Notes: generated by a model not told the origin, from the sequence alone. A DNA stretch of 64,000 bases from Fidelibacterota bacterium (GCA_947476275.1 CANJPQ010000017.1:1-64000), one strand, 5' to 3'. Shown: positions 35,801-45,473, counted from the first letter of the stretch. Made by a program: numbers and translations.

Positions 35801-38800
35801 TGGAAGACTTTCTGAAAAAGATCGACGCCCGGGTTCTCGCCGGCGTCCCCGAAGGCTTCGACGCCCTGGTGCTGGCGGAGCGTGCCCGCGCCGCATTGCG
35901 CGACGGCACCTTGCATGTGGCGCGGGATGAACTGCGTCTCACGTCGCTCGCGGAAGCCGTCGCGTTCTTCGCCCCGGAGGTGGAGATCATCACCGTCCCG
36001 GCGTGGGACTGCTTGCCCTATGATCGCGTCTCTCCCAATACCGAGGTGATGGCGCGGCGCATCGACGCGCTGACACGCCTCACCGAACCGCCGCCGAGCG
36101 GCGGTGTTCGGCTCATCATCACAACCGTCAGCGCGATCCTGCAGAAAGTGCCCAGGCCCGAAACGCTCAAGGGCGCATCCTGGACGATCAAGAAGGGCGA
36201 TCGCCTGGACATTGCGAAACTCACCACATTCCTGTTGGCCAACGGCTATAGCCGTGCTGAGCAGGTCATGGAGCCGGGCGAATACGCCCAGCGCGGCGGA
36301 TTGATCGACCTGTTCCCGCCCGGCGTCCCCGAACCCGTGCGTATCGACCTGTTCGGCGACGACGTCGACGCTTTGCGCACCTTCGATCCGGTCAGTCAAC
36401 GCACCGTCGGCACCGCCGAGACCGCCGTCCTCAAACCCATGAGCGAGGTGGTGCTGACGCCGGAGAGCATCGCGCGCTTTCGCACCACATATCGCGAGAT
36501 GTTCGGCGCGGCGGGCAGCAACGACGTGCTGTACGATTCCGTGTCCGAGGGCCGCAAGTTCCTCGGGCAGGAACATTGGCTGCCGCTGTTTCATGATGGG
36601 CTCGCCACGCTGCTTGAGTACGTACCGACAGCCAGCATCAGCTTCGATCACGACATCGAAGAATCCGTCGCCGTGCGCCAGGAAACCATCCGCGACTACT
36701 ACGAGGCGCGGCGCCTGGTTGACACCGCCAGCGGCGGCAAGCGGCTGACGATCGAGGAGAGCGGCATCATCTATCACCCGGTGCCGCCGGGGACGATGTT
36801 TCTGGACGAACAGGCCTGGGTAGACGTGCTGAAGGGCCGCGCCGTCACCGCCTTCCGCGCCTATGCCGCCGCCGATGTGGGCGGCATGGAAGACGCGGGC
36901 GCGCGACCGGGCCGCGATTTCGCAGATGTGCGCGCACGCCCGAATGAGAATGTGTTCGAGGCCTTCATCGCGCATGCGGCGGCGGAGCAGGGGGCCGGGC
37001 GCCGGGTCATGCTCGCGGCCACCTCGCCGGGCGCGAAAGCGCGATTGATCAGCGTTCTGACCGATCACGGGATGGCGGGTCTGTCGGATACAACGAATTG
37101 GGCTGAGGCGCTCAAGCTCGATCCGAAAACCGTCGGCGTTGTGCCGCTGGTGCTCGGGCGCGGGTTCGTCACCCCGGACGTGGCGGTGATCACCGAACAG
37201 GACTTGCTGGGTGACCGGCTTGTGCGCACGGCCAAGAAGCGGCGCAAGGCGGATGCGTTCATCGCCGACGCCTCCCAGATCGCCGACGGCGATCTCGTTG
37301 TCCACATCGAACACGGCATTGGCCGTTACGAAGGGCTGGAGACACTGACCGTCGGCGGCGCGGCCCACGATTGCCTGCGCATCGTCTACAGCGGCAACGA
37401 TAAGCTCTACGTGCCGGTTGAGAACATCGACGTGCTTTCGCGCTTCGGCTCCGAGCAGTCCGGCGTGGCGCTCGACAAGCTCGGGGGTGCTGCCTGGCAG
37501 GCGCGTAAGTCCAAGCTCAAGCAGCGCATCCGCGACATGGCGGACCAACTCATCCGCATCGCCGCCGAGCGCCAGGTCAAAGAAGCGCCGATGATGACCC
37601 CGCCGGAAGGCGTGTTCGAGGAATTCTGCGCGCGCTTCCCCTATGCGGAAACCGACGATCAGCTCAAAGCCATCGGCGAAACTCTCGGTGATCTCACCCA
37701 AGGCCGTCCCATGGACCGCCTGGTCTGCGGCGACGTTGGCTTCGGCAAAACCGAAGTCGCCTTGCGCGCCGGCTTCGCGACCGCGATGACCGGCATGCAG
37801 GTGGCGGTGGTCGTGCCCACGACGCTTCTGGCGCGACAGCACTTCAAGACCTTCTCCGAACGTTTCGCGGGCTTCCCCCTGCGCATCGGCCAGCTCTCCC
37901 GCCTGGTGACGGCGCAAGATGCGGCCAAGACCAAGTCGGGACTGGCCGACGGTACGGTCGACGTAATCGTCGGCACCCATGCGGTGCTGTCGAAAACCGT
38001 CAAGTTCAAGAATCTCGGCCTCGTGATCGTGGACGAAGAACAGCACTTCGGTGTCGCTCACAAGGAACAACTCAAACAACTCCGCTCCGAAGTCCACGTG
38101 CTGACGCTGACCGCGACCCCGATCCCGCGCACCTTGCAGATGGCGCTGACCGGCGTGCGCGAGATGAGCCTGATCGCGACGCCGCCGGTGGACCGCCTGG
38201 CCGTACGCACGTTCGTGCTGCCGTTCGATCCTGTGGTGGTCCGCGAAGCGATCCTGCGGGAACGCTTCCGCGGCGGACAGACGTTCTACGTCTGCCCGCG
38301 CTTGGCGGATATCGACGGCGTGGCGGAGCGTTTGCAAAAGCTCGTGCCGGAAGTGAAGTACGCCGTCGCCCACGGCCAGCTCCGGCCCACGGTTCTGGAA
38401 GACGTGATGAACGCCTTCGCGGACGGCAAGTTCGACGTCTTGATCTCCACCAACATCATCGAGTCCGGTATCGACATGCCGCAGGTGAATACGATCATCA
38501 TCCATCGCGCGGATATGTTCGGCCTGTCGCAGCTTTATCAGCTGCGTGGCCGCGTTGGCCGCGGCAAGGCGCGTGGCTATGCCTATCTCACACTCCCGCC
38601 CGACCGCAAACCGACGCCGACCGCCGAGAAGCGCCTCGACGTCATGCAGACCCTCGACAGTCTCGGCGCAGGATTCTCGCTCGCCAGTCACGATCTGGAT
38701 ATTCGCGGCGCCGGCAATCTGCTCGGCGACGAGCAGTCCGGCCATATCAAGGAAGTGGGTGTGGAACTCTACCAGCATCTGCTGGAGGAAGCGGTCCAGG

Positions 38801-39306
38801 CGGCGAAAGCCGGCATTACTGACGCAGAGGCGGCCAAGATGGGCGAGGCAGAGTGGTCGCCGACGATCAACACCGGTGCCCCCGTTCTCATTCCGGAACC
38901 GTATGTGAAGGACCTCGGCGCGCGGCTGTCGCTCTATCGCCGCATCGGCGGCTTCACGGACCGCGAGGAAATCGACGCTTTCGCCGCGGAACTCATCGAT
39001 CGGTTCGGCCCGCTGCCGCCGGAGGTGGAGAATTTGCTCGACGTGGTGAACATCAAAGTGCTGTGCCGCAAGGCCAACGTTGAGAAGGTGGATGCCGGCC
39101 CGAAGGGTGCCGTCATCACCTTACGAAACAACGAGTTCCCGAACCCGGGCGGCCTGGTGGATTTCATCGGCAAGCAGTCCGGCACAGTGAAGCTGCGCCC
39201 GGACCACAAGCTGGTGTTCATCCGCCCCTGGGACACACCCAGCGCCCGGGTCAAAGGCCTTCAGACCATGCTGATGGAGATGGCGAGGCTCGCCACCGCG
39301 GCCTAA
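35800..39306 (+). CDS. mfd: Transcription-repair coupling factor Mfd
   Basis: Mfd removes RNA polymerase stalled at lesions and recruits UvrA. The 1168-residue protein contains the UvrB-like N-terminal domains (WDCLPYDRVSPN), the RNA-polymerase-interacting domain around residues 490-560 (VHIEHGIGRYEGL), the translocase lobes with GDVGFGKTEVA (motif I), DEEQHFGV and TATPIPRTLQMALTGVRE, and the TRG motif near QLRGRVGRGKARGYAYL. The C-terminal D7-like domain follows. Its start overlaps sdhE. uvrA of the same pathway is at the left end of the window. Confidence 0.97.
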   Translation: MEDFLKKIDARVLAGVPEGFDALVLAERARAALRDGTLHVARDELRLTSLAEAVAFFAPEVEIITVPAWDCLPYDRVSPNTEVMARRIDALTRLTEPPPSGGVRLIITTVSAILQKVPRPETLKGASWTIKKGDRLDIAKLTTFLLANGYSRAEQVMEPGEYAQRGGLIDLFPPGVPEPVRIDLFGDDVDALRTFDPVSQRTVGTAETAVLKPMSEVVLTPESIARFRTTYREMFGAAGSNDVLYDSVSEGRKFLGQEHWLPLFHDGLATLLEYVPTASISFDHDIEESVAVRQETIRDYYEARRLVDTASGGKRLTIEESGIIYHPVPPGTMFLDEQAWVDVLKGRAVTAFRAYAAADVGGMEDAGARPGRDFADVRARPNENVFEAFIAHAAAEQGAGRRVMLAATSPGAKARLISVLTDHGMAGLSDTTNWAEALKLDPKTVGVVPLVLGRGFVTPDVAVITEQDLLGDRLVRTAKKRRKADAFIADASQIADGDLVVHIEHGIGRYEGLETLTVGGAAHDCLRIVYSGNDKLYVPVENIDVLSRFGSEQSGVALDKLGGAAWQARKSKLKQRIRDMADQLIRIAAERQVKEAPMMTPPEGVFEEFCARFPYAETDDQLKAIGETLGDLTQGRPMDRLVCGDVGFGKTEVALRAGFATAMTGMQVAVVVPTTLLARQHFKTFSERFAGFPLRIGQLSRLVTAQDAAKTKSGLADGTVDVIVGTHAVLSKTVKFKNLGLVIVDEEQHFGVAHKEQLKQLRSEVHVLTLTATPIPRTLQMALTGVREMSLIATPPVDRLAVRTFVLPFDPVVVREAILRERFRGGQTFYVCPRLADIDGVAERLQKLVPEVKYAVAHGQLRPTVLEDVMNAFADGKFDVLISTNIIESGIDMPQVNTIIIHRADMFGLSQLYQLRGRVGRGKARGYAYLTLPPDRKPTPTAEKRLDVMQTLDSLGAGFSLASHDLDIRGAGNLLGDEQSGHIKEVGVELYQHLLEEAVQAAKAGITDAEAAKMGEAEWSPTINTGAPVLIPEPYVKDLGARLSLYRRIGGFTDREEIDAFAAELIDRFGPLPPEVENLLDVVNIKVLCRKANVEKVDAGPKGAVITLRNNEFPNPGGLVDFIGKQSGTVKLRPDHKLVFIRPWDTPSARVKGLQTMLMEMARLATAA

Positions 39307-39316
39307 AGTTCGCCAC

Positions 39317-39874
39317 ATGGCCGATCCGCTGACCGTGCTTTCGGTGTACTTCACAGATCCGCGTTTTCCGCGGACGCCGACGGTCGACTTCTCCAAGTTT
39401 ATCGACGTCGGGCCGAAGCTCGCGCCGCGCGGCACGATCCTCGACACGATCTCCCTCAGCGCGGATGCTCAGGTGTTCATTTCCGCGAACCGCGCCGCAT
39501 TCACAGAGCGCGGGCAGGGAATGGCGGAGCTGGCGAAGGGCACCACCACCTTCGGCGCGAACGACTACTCTGGCGCCATGTTCATTGGCCAGAACTTGCG
39601 GGGGGCGACCTTCAACGGATCCTTGCTGGTCGGGACGAACTTCACTGCCGCCAACTTGCGCGATTCAAAATTCGTGAACACACTGGTGACCGGCGCGCGC
39701 TTCGCCCAAGCAGATTTGCGGGGTGCAGATTTAAGCGGCGCTCAGGATCTGAATTTCGATCAGATCGCCCATGCCAACTTCGATGCGACCACGACCTTCC
39801 CGACCGGCATCGGCAACGCGATCTTCGGCACGTTCAGCGCGACCGGCGGTGCGATTTCGTCGTCGCGCGGATAA
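39317..39874 (+). CDS. Pentapeptide-repeat protein
   Basis: A 185-residue protein. The first ~85 residues are not repeated. Residues ~85-150 form a run of A(N/D)Lxx-type repeats (GATFNGSLLVGTNFTAANLRD, then ARFAQADLRGADLSGAQ), which should fold into a short right-handed quadrilateral helix of about three to four coils. A non-repetitive tail rich in Thr/Ser/Gly follows. It starts 11 bases after mfd. The repeat run is too short for a Qnr-type gyrase-protecting protein. Function unknown. Confidence 0.75.
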   Translation: MADPLTVLSVYFTDPRFPRTPTVDFSKFIDVGPKLAPRGTILDTISLSADAQVFISANRAAFTERGQGMAELAKGTTTFGANDYSGAMFIGQNLRGATFNGSLLVGTNFTAANLRDSKFVNTLVTGARFAQADLRGADLSGAQDLNFDQIAHANFDATTTFPTGIGNAIFGTFSATGGAISSSRG

Positions 39875-39967
39875 CGCGCGCGCCGCATTCGTAACAATTC
39901 CACGCTATCTGGTTAACAACATCTCGGGTTATTTCCCCCGCCGAACACAACATGTCGCGCGGTGGTG

Positions 39968-40894
39968 ATGATGAAGTGGCCGAACGTTGGTGGGTTCCGA
40001 AGCAAGCGCGGCCGTCTTGCATGGATTCTCACCATCGCCGTCAGGGTGTCGATGACAACCTTCCTGGCGGCGGCGGCCCCCGGTCCCACCGGCGAAGGAA
40101 TGTTCCCCCTCGATCACTACAGCCTGTCCGAGCCCCTCATTCTGAAGGGCGATATTTATCACGTGCAGGGATTGGATCTCGATGAGGACTTCGTCTACGT
40201 CTCTTCCGTCGATCGGCATCTGCATCGTGCATTGCTGCACAAGTTCACCCGCGACGGATCGCTCGTCGCGACGGCCGATCTGACCGACGGGCCGCGCTAT
40301 CACCCCGGCGGGATCGCGCTCGAGGGCGACTCGCTGTGGGTCCCGGTCGCGGAATACCGCTCTGACAGCACAGCGCGCGTTCTGCAGCTCGACAAGAAGA
40401 CCCTGAGGGCGGTGTCGTCCTTCACCGTCTATGACCATATTGGCGCGGTGACCGCAGGTGGCGGAAAGGTGTATGGCGCGAACTGGGACGCGAAACGGCT
40501 CTACAGCTGGGACCGCGCCGGAACAATTCTCGACATCAAGCCCAATGCGATGCGCGTCGCCTATCAGGATCTCAAGTTTGCCGACGGAGATCTGATCGCC
40601 GCCGGCGTCCTGCGCGACCAGCCAGGCGGCGCCATCGATTGGCTCGATCCGGTCTCCCTGCTGCCGAAGCGGCGGCTCCCGGTGGGCAAAACCGACGGTG
40701 GCTCCGTCTGGACGCGTGAAGGCATGACGTTTCACGGCGGCAAGCTCTACCTCCTGCCAGACGACGGCAGTCACGGCACGGCGAAGGTTCATGCCTTCGA
40801 TCTCGCCCGCCTCATGACGACGGCGGTGGACTGCGGCACGGGCAGTGCGGACTCGCCTTGCAAGCCGTGGCTGCGCGTCGCTGAAGCCAGGTAG
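39968..40894 (+). CDS. DUF6454-type secreted beta-propeller protein
   Basis: A ~308-residue protein with an N-terminal leader (basic RSKRGR followed by LAWILTIAVRVSMTTFLAAAA), then a series of four-stranded repeats: HYSLSEPLILKGDIYHVQGLDLDEDFVYVSS, RYHPGGIALEGDSLWVPVAEYRSDS, DHIGAVTAGGGKVYGANWD. This order matches what is annotated as DUF6454, a small periplasmic propeller family. The substrate or binding partner is unknown. The ATG at 39968 is one of four clustered possible starts. The glycosyltransferase gene follows 12 bases downstream. Confidence 0.6.
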   Translation: MMKWPNVGGFRSKRGRLAWILTIAVRVSMTTFLAAAAPGPTGEGMFPLDHYSLSEPLILKGDIYHVQGLDLDEDFVYVSSVDRHLHRALLHKFTRDGSLVATADLTDGPRYHPGGIALEGDSLWVPVAEYRSDSTARVLQLDKKTLRAVSSFTVYDHIGAVTAGGGKVYGANWDAKRLYSWDRAGTILDIKPNAMRVAYQDLKFADGDLIAAGVLRDQPGGAIDWLDPVSLLPKRRLPVGKTDGGSVWTREGMTFHGGKLYLLPDDGSHGTAKVHAFDLARLMTTAVDCGTGSADSPCKPWLRVAEAR

Positions 40895-40906
40895 GGAGAT
40901 CAGAGC

Positions 40907-42121
40907 ATGTTGGATATCAGAACCGCTGTCCGCGACTGCCGCGCCGAATCGTCTAGGGCGCAGCTGCGGGTCGCACTGTTCACCGGAAACTACAACTGCG
41001 TCCGGGATGGCGTGAACAACACGCTCAATCGCCTTGTCGGCTATCTGGCGTCCCAGGATATCCCGGTGCGAATCTACTCGCCCACGGTTGCGGAGCCCGC
41101 GTTCCCACCGGTCGGCGATCTGGTGTCGGTGCCTTCGGTGCCGATCCCGCGCCGGCGCGAATACCGTATCGGCGTCGGCCTGCCGCGCGAACAGCGCATG
41201 GATCTTCAGGCTTTTGCGCCGACCGTGCTGCACGTGTCCGCGCCGGACCCGATCGGTTTTGCCGCCCTGGACTTCGCGAAGCGTCACCGGTTGCCGGTTG
41301 TTGCGTCCTATCACACGAGATTCGAGACATACCTGCGCTACTACGGTCTCGGCTTTCTCGAACCCGCGCTGATGCGTCATCTGCGCTCCTTCTATCGTCG
41401 CTGCGATCAGGTGCTGGTGCCGACGGAATTTTTGCGCAGCGCCTTGCACGACTTGCGCTTCAACGACGACATCCGCATCTGGAGCCGCGGTATCGATCGC
41501 TCCCGGTTCAATCCGGATCGCCGCGATTTGGGATGGCGACAATCCCTCGGAATCGCGCCAGATGAGTGCACCATCGCCTTTGTCGGCCGCCTGGTGCTGG
41601 AGAAAGGTCTGGACCTTCTGCCGGCGGTTGCCGCCGGGCTCTCCGCACGCGAGGTGAAGCACCGGTTGTTGATCGTCGGCGACGGGCCGGAACGGGCGCG
41701 CCTGCAACAGCAACTGCCGACCGCCGTGTTCACGGGGCACCTGGAAGGCGAAGCCCTTGCCCGCGCCTATGCCTCAGCCGATGTCTTCCTGAACCCTAGC
41801 GTGACGGAGACCTTCGGCAACGTCACCCTCGAAGCGATGGCCTCGGCCATTCCTGTCATCTGCGCGCGCGCGACCGGAAGCCAGACCCTGGTTGCAGACG
41901 GGGTCTGCGGCTACTTGCTCGAGGCCACGCAACCGGCGGCATTTGTCGATACGCTCGCGCGCTTGGCGGGCGACATTGCCGTCCGCAGCCGGCTGGGTGC
42001 GGCCGGCCGTGCCTTGAGTGCGAAGCACGACTGGACACCCATTCTCGCTGGCGTGTTGGCGAATTATCTCGGCGCCGTCAGCCGGCGTCAGCGCCCCCAT
42101 GCGGATGCCTTCGCTGCCTGA
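40907..42121 (+). CDS. Glycosyltransferase family 4 (MgtA/SqdX-like)
   Basis: A 404-residue GT-B glycosyltransferase. Near the N-terminus are VALFTGNYNCVRDGVNNTLNRL (glycine-loop of GT4) and VLHVSAPDPIGFAAL; the C-terminal domain has FVGRLVLEKGLDLL (nucleotide-sugar site) and the EX7E region in PSVTETFGNVTLEAMA. This resembles alpha-mannosyl-, sulfoquinovosyl- or glucosyl-transferases of membrane glycolipid synthesis. It overlaps the next membrane-protein gene by 23 bases, suggesting a shared task such as glycolipid assembly. The sugar is not identifiable. Confidence 0.85.
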   Translation: MLDIRTAVRDCRAESSRAQLRVALFTGNYNCVRDGVNNTLNRLVGYLASQDIPVRIYSPTVAEPAFPPVGDLVSVPSVPIPRRREYRIGVGLPREQRMDLQAFAPTVLHVSAPDPIGFAALDFAKRHRLPVVASYHTRFETYLRYYGLGFLEPALMRHLRSFYRRCDQVLVPTEFLRSALHDLRFNDDIRIWSRGIDRSRFNPDRRDLGWRQSLGIAPDECTIAFVGRLVLEKGLDLLPAVAAGLSAREVKHRLLIVGDGPERARLQQQLPTAVFTGHLEGEALARAYASADVFLNPSVTETFGNVTLEAMASAIPVICARATGSQTLVADGVCGYLLEATQPAAFVDTLARLAGDIAVRSRLGAAGRALSAKHDWTPILAGVLANYLGAVSRRQRPHADAFAA

Positions 42122-43031
42122 AGGTCTTCTCCAAGCAAGCGACCGGTGGCTTCACAGTCGGGCCGGGCTCCGCATACGCCAGATACTGCACGTCGGCCTG
42201 ACTGTTGCGACACTCGCCTTCGTCGGCAGTCACCTGAGAGGCGCCGGGCTCGAGCAGATTTATGCGAGCCTGCCGCGGCAACCGGCATTTTATGTGCTGT
42301 TTTGCGCCGGCTATATGCTCCTGCCGCTATCGGAGTATCTCAGCTATCGGCGCCTTCTCCCGCGGGGCTTTCCTCTGCCGGATATCCTGCGAAAGCGCGC
42401 GTTTAACGATGCCCTGTTCGACTATTCCGGCGAAGCCTATCTGCTGACACGGGCGGAGCACCTGGAGGGGGTTGGCTTTCGACAAGCCGCCGTGGCGGTG
42501 AAAGACATCACGCTGATTTCAGGTCTGGTGTCCAACAGCGCAACCCTCCTGCTGCTTCTCGGTGCGTTCGTTGTCGAGCACGGCGATCTCTCGGCGCGAT
42601 TTGGCGGGAGCTTCGAGATCGGGGCCACGAGCGGTGCGATCTTCGTGGCGTTGCTCTCAGGTGGCGTATTCTTCATGCGCCGCCGCGTCATCTCGGTGCA
42701 GGGTGAAGTATTCCGCACACTTCTCTTGATTCACAGCGCGCGCTTGGTTGCGGCCATGACCATCCAGGTGCTCCAGTGGTCGGTCGTGTTGCCGGCTGTC
42801 CCGGTCGTCCAATGGCTTGAGGTCTTTGCCATCTGGATGCTGGTCACCCGCATCCCTTTTGTCCCGAACCGAGACCTGTTGCTGGCGGGGGTGGGGCTAT
42901 CCCTTGCGGATTTCCTGGTCGCGCCACGCGCCACTGTCGTGGGTCTATTCGTCGCCGCGGCTGCGCTGCCGCTGCTGACTCACGTAATCGTCTTGGCGAG
43001 CGGAGTCTTTGCTAAATCGCGGGCCGGCTAA
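42099..43031 (+). CDS. Integral membrane protein (about eight helices)
   Basis: A 310-residue polytopic protein overlapping the glycosyltransferase end. Segments include ILHVGLTVATLAFVGSHL, FYVLFCAGYMLLPLSEYL, LVSNSATLLLLLGAFVV, GAIFVALLSGGVFFM and a pair near the C-terminus (TVVGLFVAAAALPLLTHVIVLA). The general layout resembles the membrane part of LPG-synthase/flippase-like (UPF0104) proteins, but no signature is conserved enough to name it. The coupling to a GT4 suggests lipid-linked sugar handling. The ATG at 42099 is followed by another at 42105. Confidence 0.6.
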   Translation: MRMPSLPEGLLQASDRWLHSRAGLRIRQILHVGLTVATLAFVGSHLRGAGLEQIYASLPRQPAFYVLFCAGYMLLPLSEYLSYRRLLPRGFPLPDILRKRAFNDALFDYSGEAYLLTRAEHLEGVGFRQAAVAVKDITLISGLVSNSATLLLLLGAFVVEHGDLSARFGGSFEIGATSGAIFVALLSGGVFFMRRRVISVQGEVFRTLLLIHSARLVAAMTIQVLQWSVVLPAVPVVQWLEVFAIWMLVTRIPFVPNRDLLLAGVGLSLADFLVAPRATVVGLFVAAAALPLLTHVIVLASGVFAKSRAG

Positions 43032-43723
43032 CCCGCGCTCTGCATCGGCATGCGGTCGGACTCTTGCGCAACGGCCATGTCGAGCATCTTCACCAGGATA
43101 TCGGGTTCCTGGGCGCCGGCAATCGCGCGGCCTTCGTTGAAGATGTAACAGGGCACACCGGTGATTCCGAGGCGATGCATGCGCGCATTCTCGGTGTAGA
43201 CCGCGTTCACATCGCTATCGCTGCTCAGATGGGCGTGCGCCATGTGGCGTTCGATGCCGGCTTCCTCGGCGAGGCGGATCAGAACTTCCACATTCCCGAT
43301 ATCCAAGCCGCGCTCGAAGTAGCCGGTGAACAACGCCTCCACAGCTTCGTGCTGGCGGCCGACGGTTTGGGCGAGACGGACGAAACGGTGAGAGCTTGCC
43401 GAATTGGGTGTGCGCTTGATCTTGTCGAGCGCGAAGTTGATGCCTTCGCCCTTGCCCGTGAACACCAGCGCTTCCACAATTCTGTCATACTGCTGGCTGC
43501 CGCCGAACTTGCGATCCAGGTATTCGCGACGATCGACGCCCTGCGCCGGCAAATCCGGATTCAGCAGGAAGGAGCGATAGCGGATCTCAGGCTTTATATT
43601 GGGGCGCATCTTCAGCGCGCGGTCGAAGCGGCGCTTGCCGACGAAGCACCAGGGACAAACCGTGTCGAACACAATGTCGATCCGCATGCGCGGGACCTTT
43701 CCAGGCGGGCGTTGAGCGGTCAT
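43028..43723 (-). CDS. DsbA-family (FrnE-like) 2-hydroxychromene/oxidoreductase
   Basis: A 231-residue thioredoxin-fold protein with the active-site motif CPWC (Cys23, Cys26, VCPWCFVGK) and the helical insertion typical of FrnE-like DsbA relatives (SSHRFVRLAQTVGRQHEAVEALFTGYF, YFERGLDIGN). The cis-Pro loop is ITGVPCYIF. No signal peptide is present, so it is cytoplasmic, as for FrnE, and probably a thiol-disulfide oxidoreductase or isomerase. The start at 43723 has GGAAGG six bases upstream. Convergent to the membrane-protein gene with a 4-base overlap. Confidence 0.85.
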   Translation of the reverse strand: MTAQRPPGKVPRMRIDIVFDTVCPWCFVGKRRFDRALKMRPNIKPEIRYRSFLLNPDLPAQGVDRREYLDRKFGGSQQYDRIVEALVFTGKGEGINFALDKIKRTPNSASSHRFVRLAQTVGRQHEAVEALFTGYFERGLDIGNVEVLIRLAEEAGIERHMAHAHLSSDSDVNAVYTENARMHRLGITGVPCYIFNEGRAIAGAQEPDILVKMLDMAVAQESDRMPMQSAG

Positions 43724-43763
43724 TGTAATCCTTCCAAGCCCGTTTCCCCAAGTCCCTGACGAA

Positions 43764-44984
43764 ATGTCCGAAATTGCCCCGTCACAGCCGACTTTTGCCC
43801 AGGCGGTCCGCTATTGGCTGCAATTGGGGCTGACGAGCTTCGGCGGCCCGGCTGCGCAGATCGCCATGATGCAGCAAGATCTCGTCGACCGACGGCGCTG
43901 GATCGTGCAGGCGGAATTCCTTCAGGCCCTGAATTTCTGCATGGTGCTGCCGGGACCGGAAGCCCAGCAGCTCGCCACCTATATCGGCTGGCGTCTTCAC
44001 GGCGTCCGCGGGGCACTTGTTGCCGGCATCCTGTTTGTCCTGCCGGGTGCGCTGGTGCTCTATGCCTTGTCGTGGATCGCGGCGGCGCACGGTGACACCC
44101 ACGTCGTGCGCGCGATCTTCGATGGTTTGAAGCCGGTCGTCATCGCCATCGTTTTACAAGCGCTTTGGCGGATCAGCCGACGAACGCTCTCCGGTCCGGT
44201 AACCGTGACGCTGGCGCTCGTGGCTTTCGTTGCCATCGGATTTCTATCCGTTCCGTTTCCCGCGGTCATCCTGATGGCGGGCGTCGTTGGCTGGGTCTGG
44301 CTGCCATCAGCGACGGCGCCACGGACAGAGACGCCGCCTCACCTCGGGCGTGCCATCCGCCTTGCTTCGCTCTATTTGGTCCTGTTGATCGTGCCGGTAG
44401 GGCTCGTCATTGCGGTGGTCGGGACGGAGCCATTCCTGCCGATGGCGCGGTTCTTCACCCAAGCGGCCTTCGTCACCTTCGGCGGCGCTTATGCCGTTTT
44501 GCCATACGTCGCACGGGTAGCGGTCGAGACCTTCCACTGGCTCTCGCCGGAGGAGATGATCAATGGCCTCGCGCTGGCCGAGACCACGCCCGGACCTCTA
44601 ATTCTGGTTCTGCAATACGTCGGCTTCTTTGCCGGGTGGCATGTGGGCGGTTTGCGGGATGCGACGCTCGGCGCCGCGATCACCACGTATGCGACATTCC
44701 TGCCTTCGATCTTCCTGATCCTCATCGGCGCACCCTACGTGCAATGGATCGGAAGTTTGCGCGGTGTCAACGCCGCCATGACCGGGATCACGGCCGCCGT
44801 GGTCGGCGTCATCGCCACACTGGCATGGTTTCTGGGGAAGACGGTTTATCTGCGCCCGGACGGTCTCGACCTTTTCAGCATGGCTGTGACGGTCGTCTCG
44901 CTGGGAATCGCGGTACGCTGGAAAATCCCGGTGCCGTGGCTGGTCTTCGCGGGCGCCGCCGTGGGCCTCATTCGCAGCATGTAG
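43764..44984 (+). CDS. chrA: Chromate transporter ChrA
   Basis: ChrA exports chromate using the proton-motive force. The 406-residue protein is a full-length two-domain type: FTSFGGPAAQIAMM-type motif in the first half (LTSFGGPAAQIAMMQQDLV) and its counterpart in the second half (FVTFGGAYAVLPYV). About ten membrane segments are evident, with GPEAQQLATYIGWRLHG and AETTPGPLILVLQYVGF in the conserved loops. Divergent from the DsbA-like gene. Many chrA genes are accessory and borne by mobile elements, but no mobile element is visible here. Confidence 0.92.
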   Translation: MSEIAPSQPTFAQAVRYWLQLGLTSFGGPAAQIAMMQQDLVDRRRWIVQAEFLQALNFCMVLPGPEAQQLATYIGWRLHGVRGALVAGILFVLPGALVLYALSWIAAAHGDTHVVRAIFDGLKPVVIAIVLQALWRISRRTLSGPVTVTLALVAFVAIGFLSVPFPAVILMAGVVGWVWLPSATAPRTETPPHLGRAIRLASLYLVLLIVPVGLVIAVVGTEPFLPMARFFTQAAFVTFGGAYAVLPYVARVAVETFHWLSPEEMINGLALAETTPGPLILVLQYVGFFAGWHVGGLRDATLGAAITTYATFLPSIFLILIGAPYVQWIGSLRGVNAAMTGITAAVVGVIATLAWFLGKTVYLRPDGLDLFSMAVTVVSLGIAVRWKIPVPWLVFAGAAVGLIRSM

Positions 44985-44986
44985 AC

Positions 44987-45013
44987 GCGGGACCGGCGAT
45001 ACGCCGGTCCCGC
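44987..45013. terminator. Bidirectional hairpin between chrA and the PRC-barrel gene
   Basis: A perfect 12-bp stem (GCGGGACCGGCG / CGCCGGTCCCGC) with the loop ATA, three bases after the chrA stop and seven before the end of the convergent PRC-barrel gene. It is strong enough to stop transcription from both sides, though without a clear T-run. Confidence 0.65.
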
Positions 45014-45020
45014 CGTCACA

Positions 45021-45428
45021 TCACATCCAAAGCGACGGGACGTTATAGTACATGTCGATGCTGCGACCGAATTCCGACGTAAATACGGAGTCCGCATCAC
45101 CGTCGAGGCTCGGCGCGTTGCGCAGCGTCTCCTTGTCGAGCGAAATCACGAAGCCGCCCTGGGCGCGGTCATAAGTGAGTATGGACCAGGGTAGCGGGAA
45201 CTTCCTGTCGCCGACGCCGAGAAAGCCGCCGAACGACAGCACCGCATACGCCACCCGGCCACTGATTTTGTCGATCATAAGATCGTCCACGTCCCCGAGC
45301 TTTTCACCCTGCGGATCATAGACGTTAGTGGTGATCACTTTCTCCGCGGCAATCAACGAGCCACTCGTGAGCTTGGTCGGATCGGTGGTGCTGACGGCTT
45401 CGCTTGTGCCGGTTGACAGGGCGGTCAT
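45021..45428 (-). CDS. PRC-barrel domain stress protein
   Basis: A 135-residue protein with a PRC-barrel domain: SLIAAEKVITTNVYDPQGEKLGDVDDLMIDKISGRVAYAVLSFGGFLGVGDRKFPLPW. In alphaproteobacteria PRC-barrel proteins are frequent members of the general stress regulon. A perfect EcfG-type promoter lies 46-70 bases upstream, which supports this. The start at 45428 is preceded by GGAG at six bases; ATG 45440 is also possible. No signal peptide; presumably cytoplasmic. Confidence 0.85.
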   Translation of the reverse strand: MTALSTGTSEAVSTTDPTKLTSGSLIAAEKVITTNVYDPQGEKLGDVDDLMIDKISGRVAYAVLSFGGFLGVGDRKFPLPWSILTYDRAQGGFVISLDKETLRNAPSLDGDADSVFTSEFGRSIDMYYNVPSLWM

Positions 45429-45473
45429 TGAACTCTCCATGACGGTGTGCGCACGCACGCGCGATGTGTTGAC

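Noticed and set aside
35617-38778. A 1053-codon open frame antisense to mfd
   Set aside because: mfd is certain on the plus strand; long antisense frames are expected at this GC content because stop codons are rare opposite third-position G/C. The antisense product has no recognisable domain.
39317-39874. Qnr-like protein protecting gyrase
   Set aside because: The pentapeptide run is only about 65 residues, while Qnr and MfpA proteins are pentapeptide repeats almost throughout.
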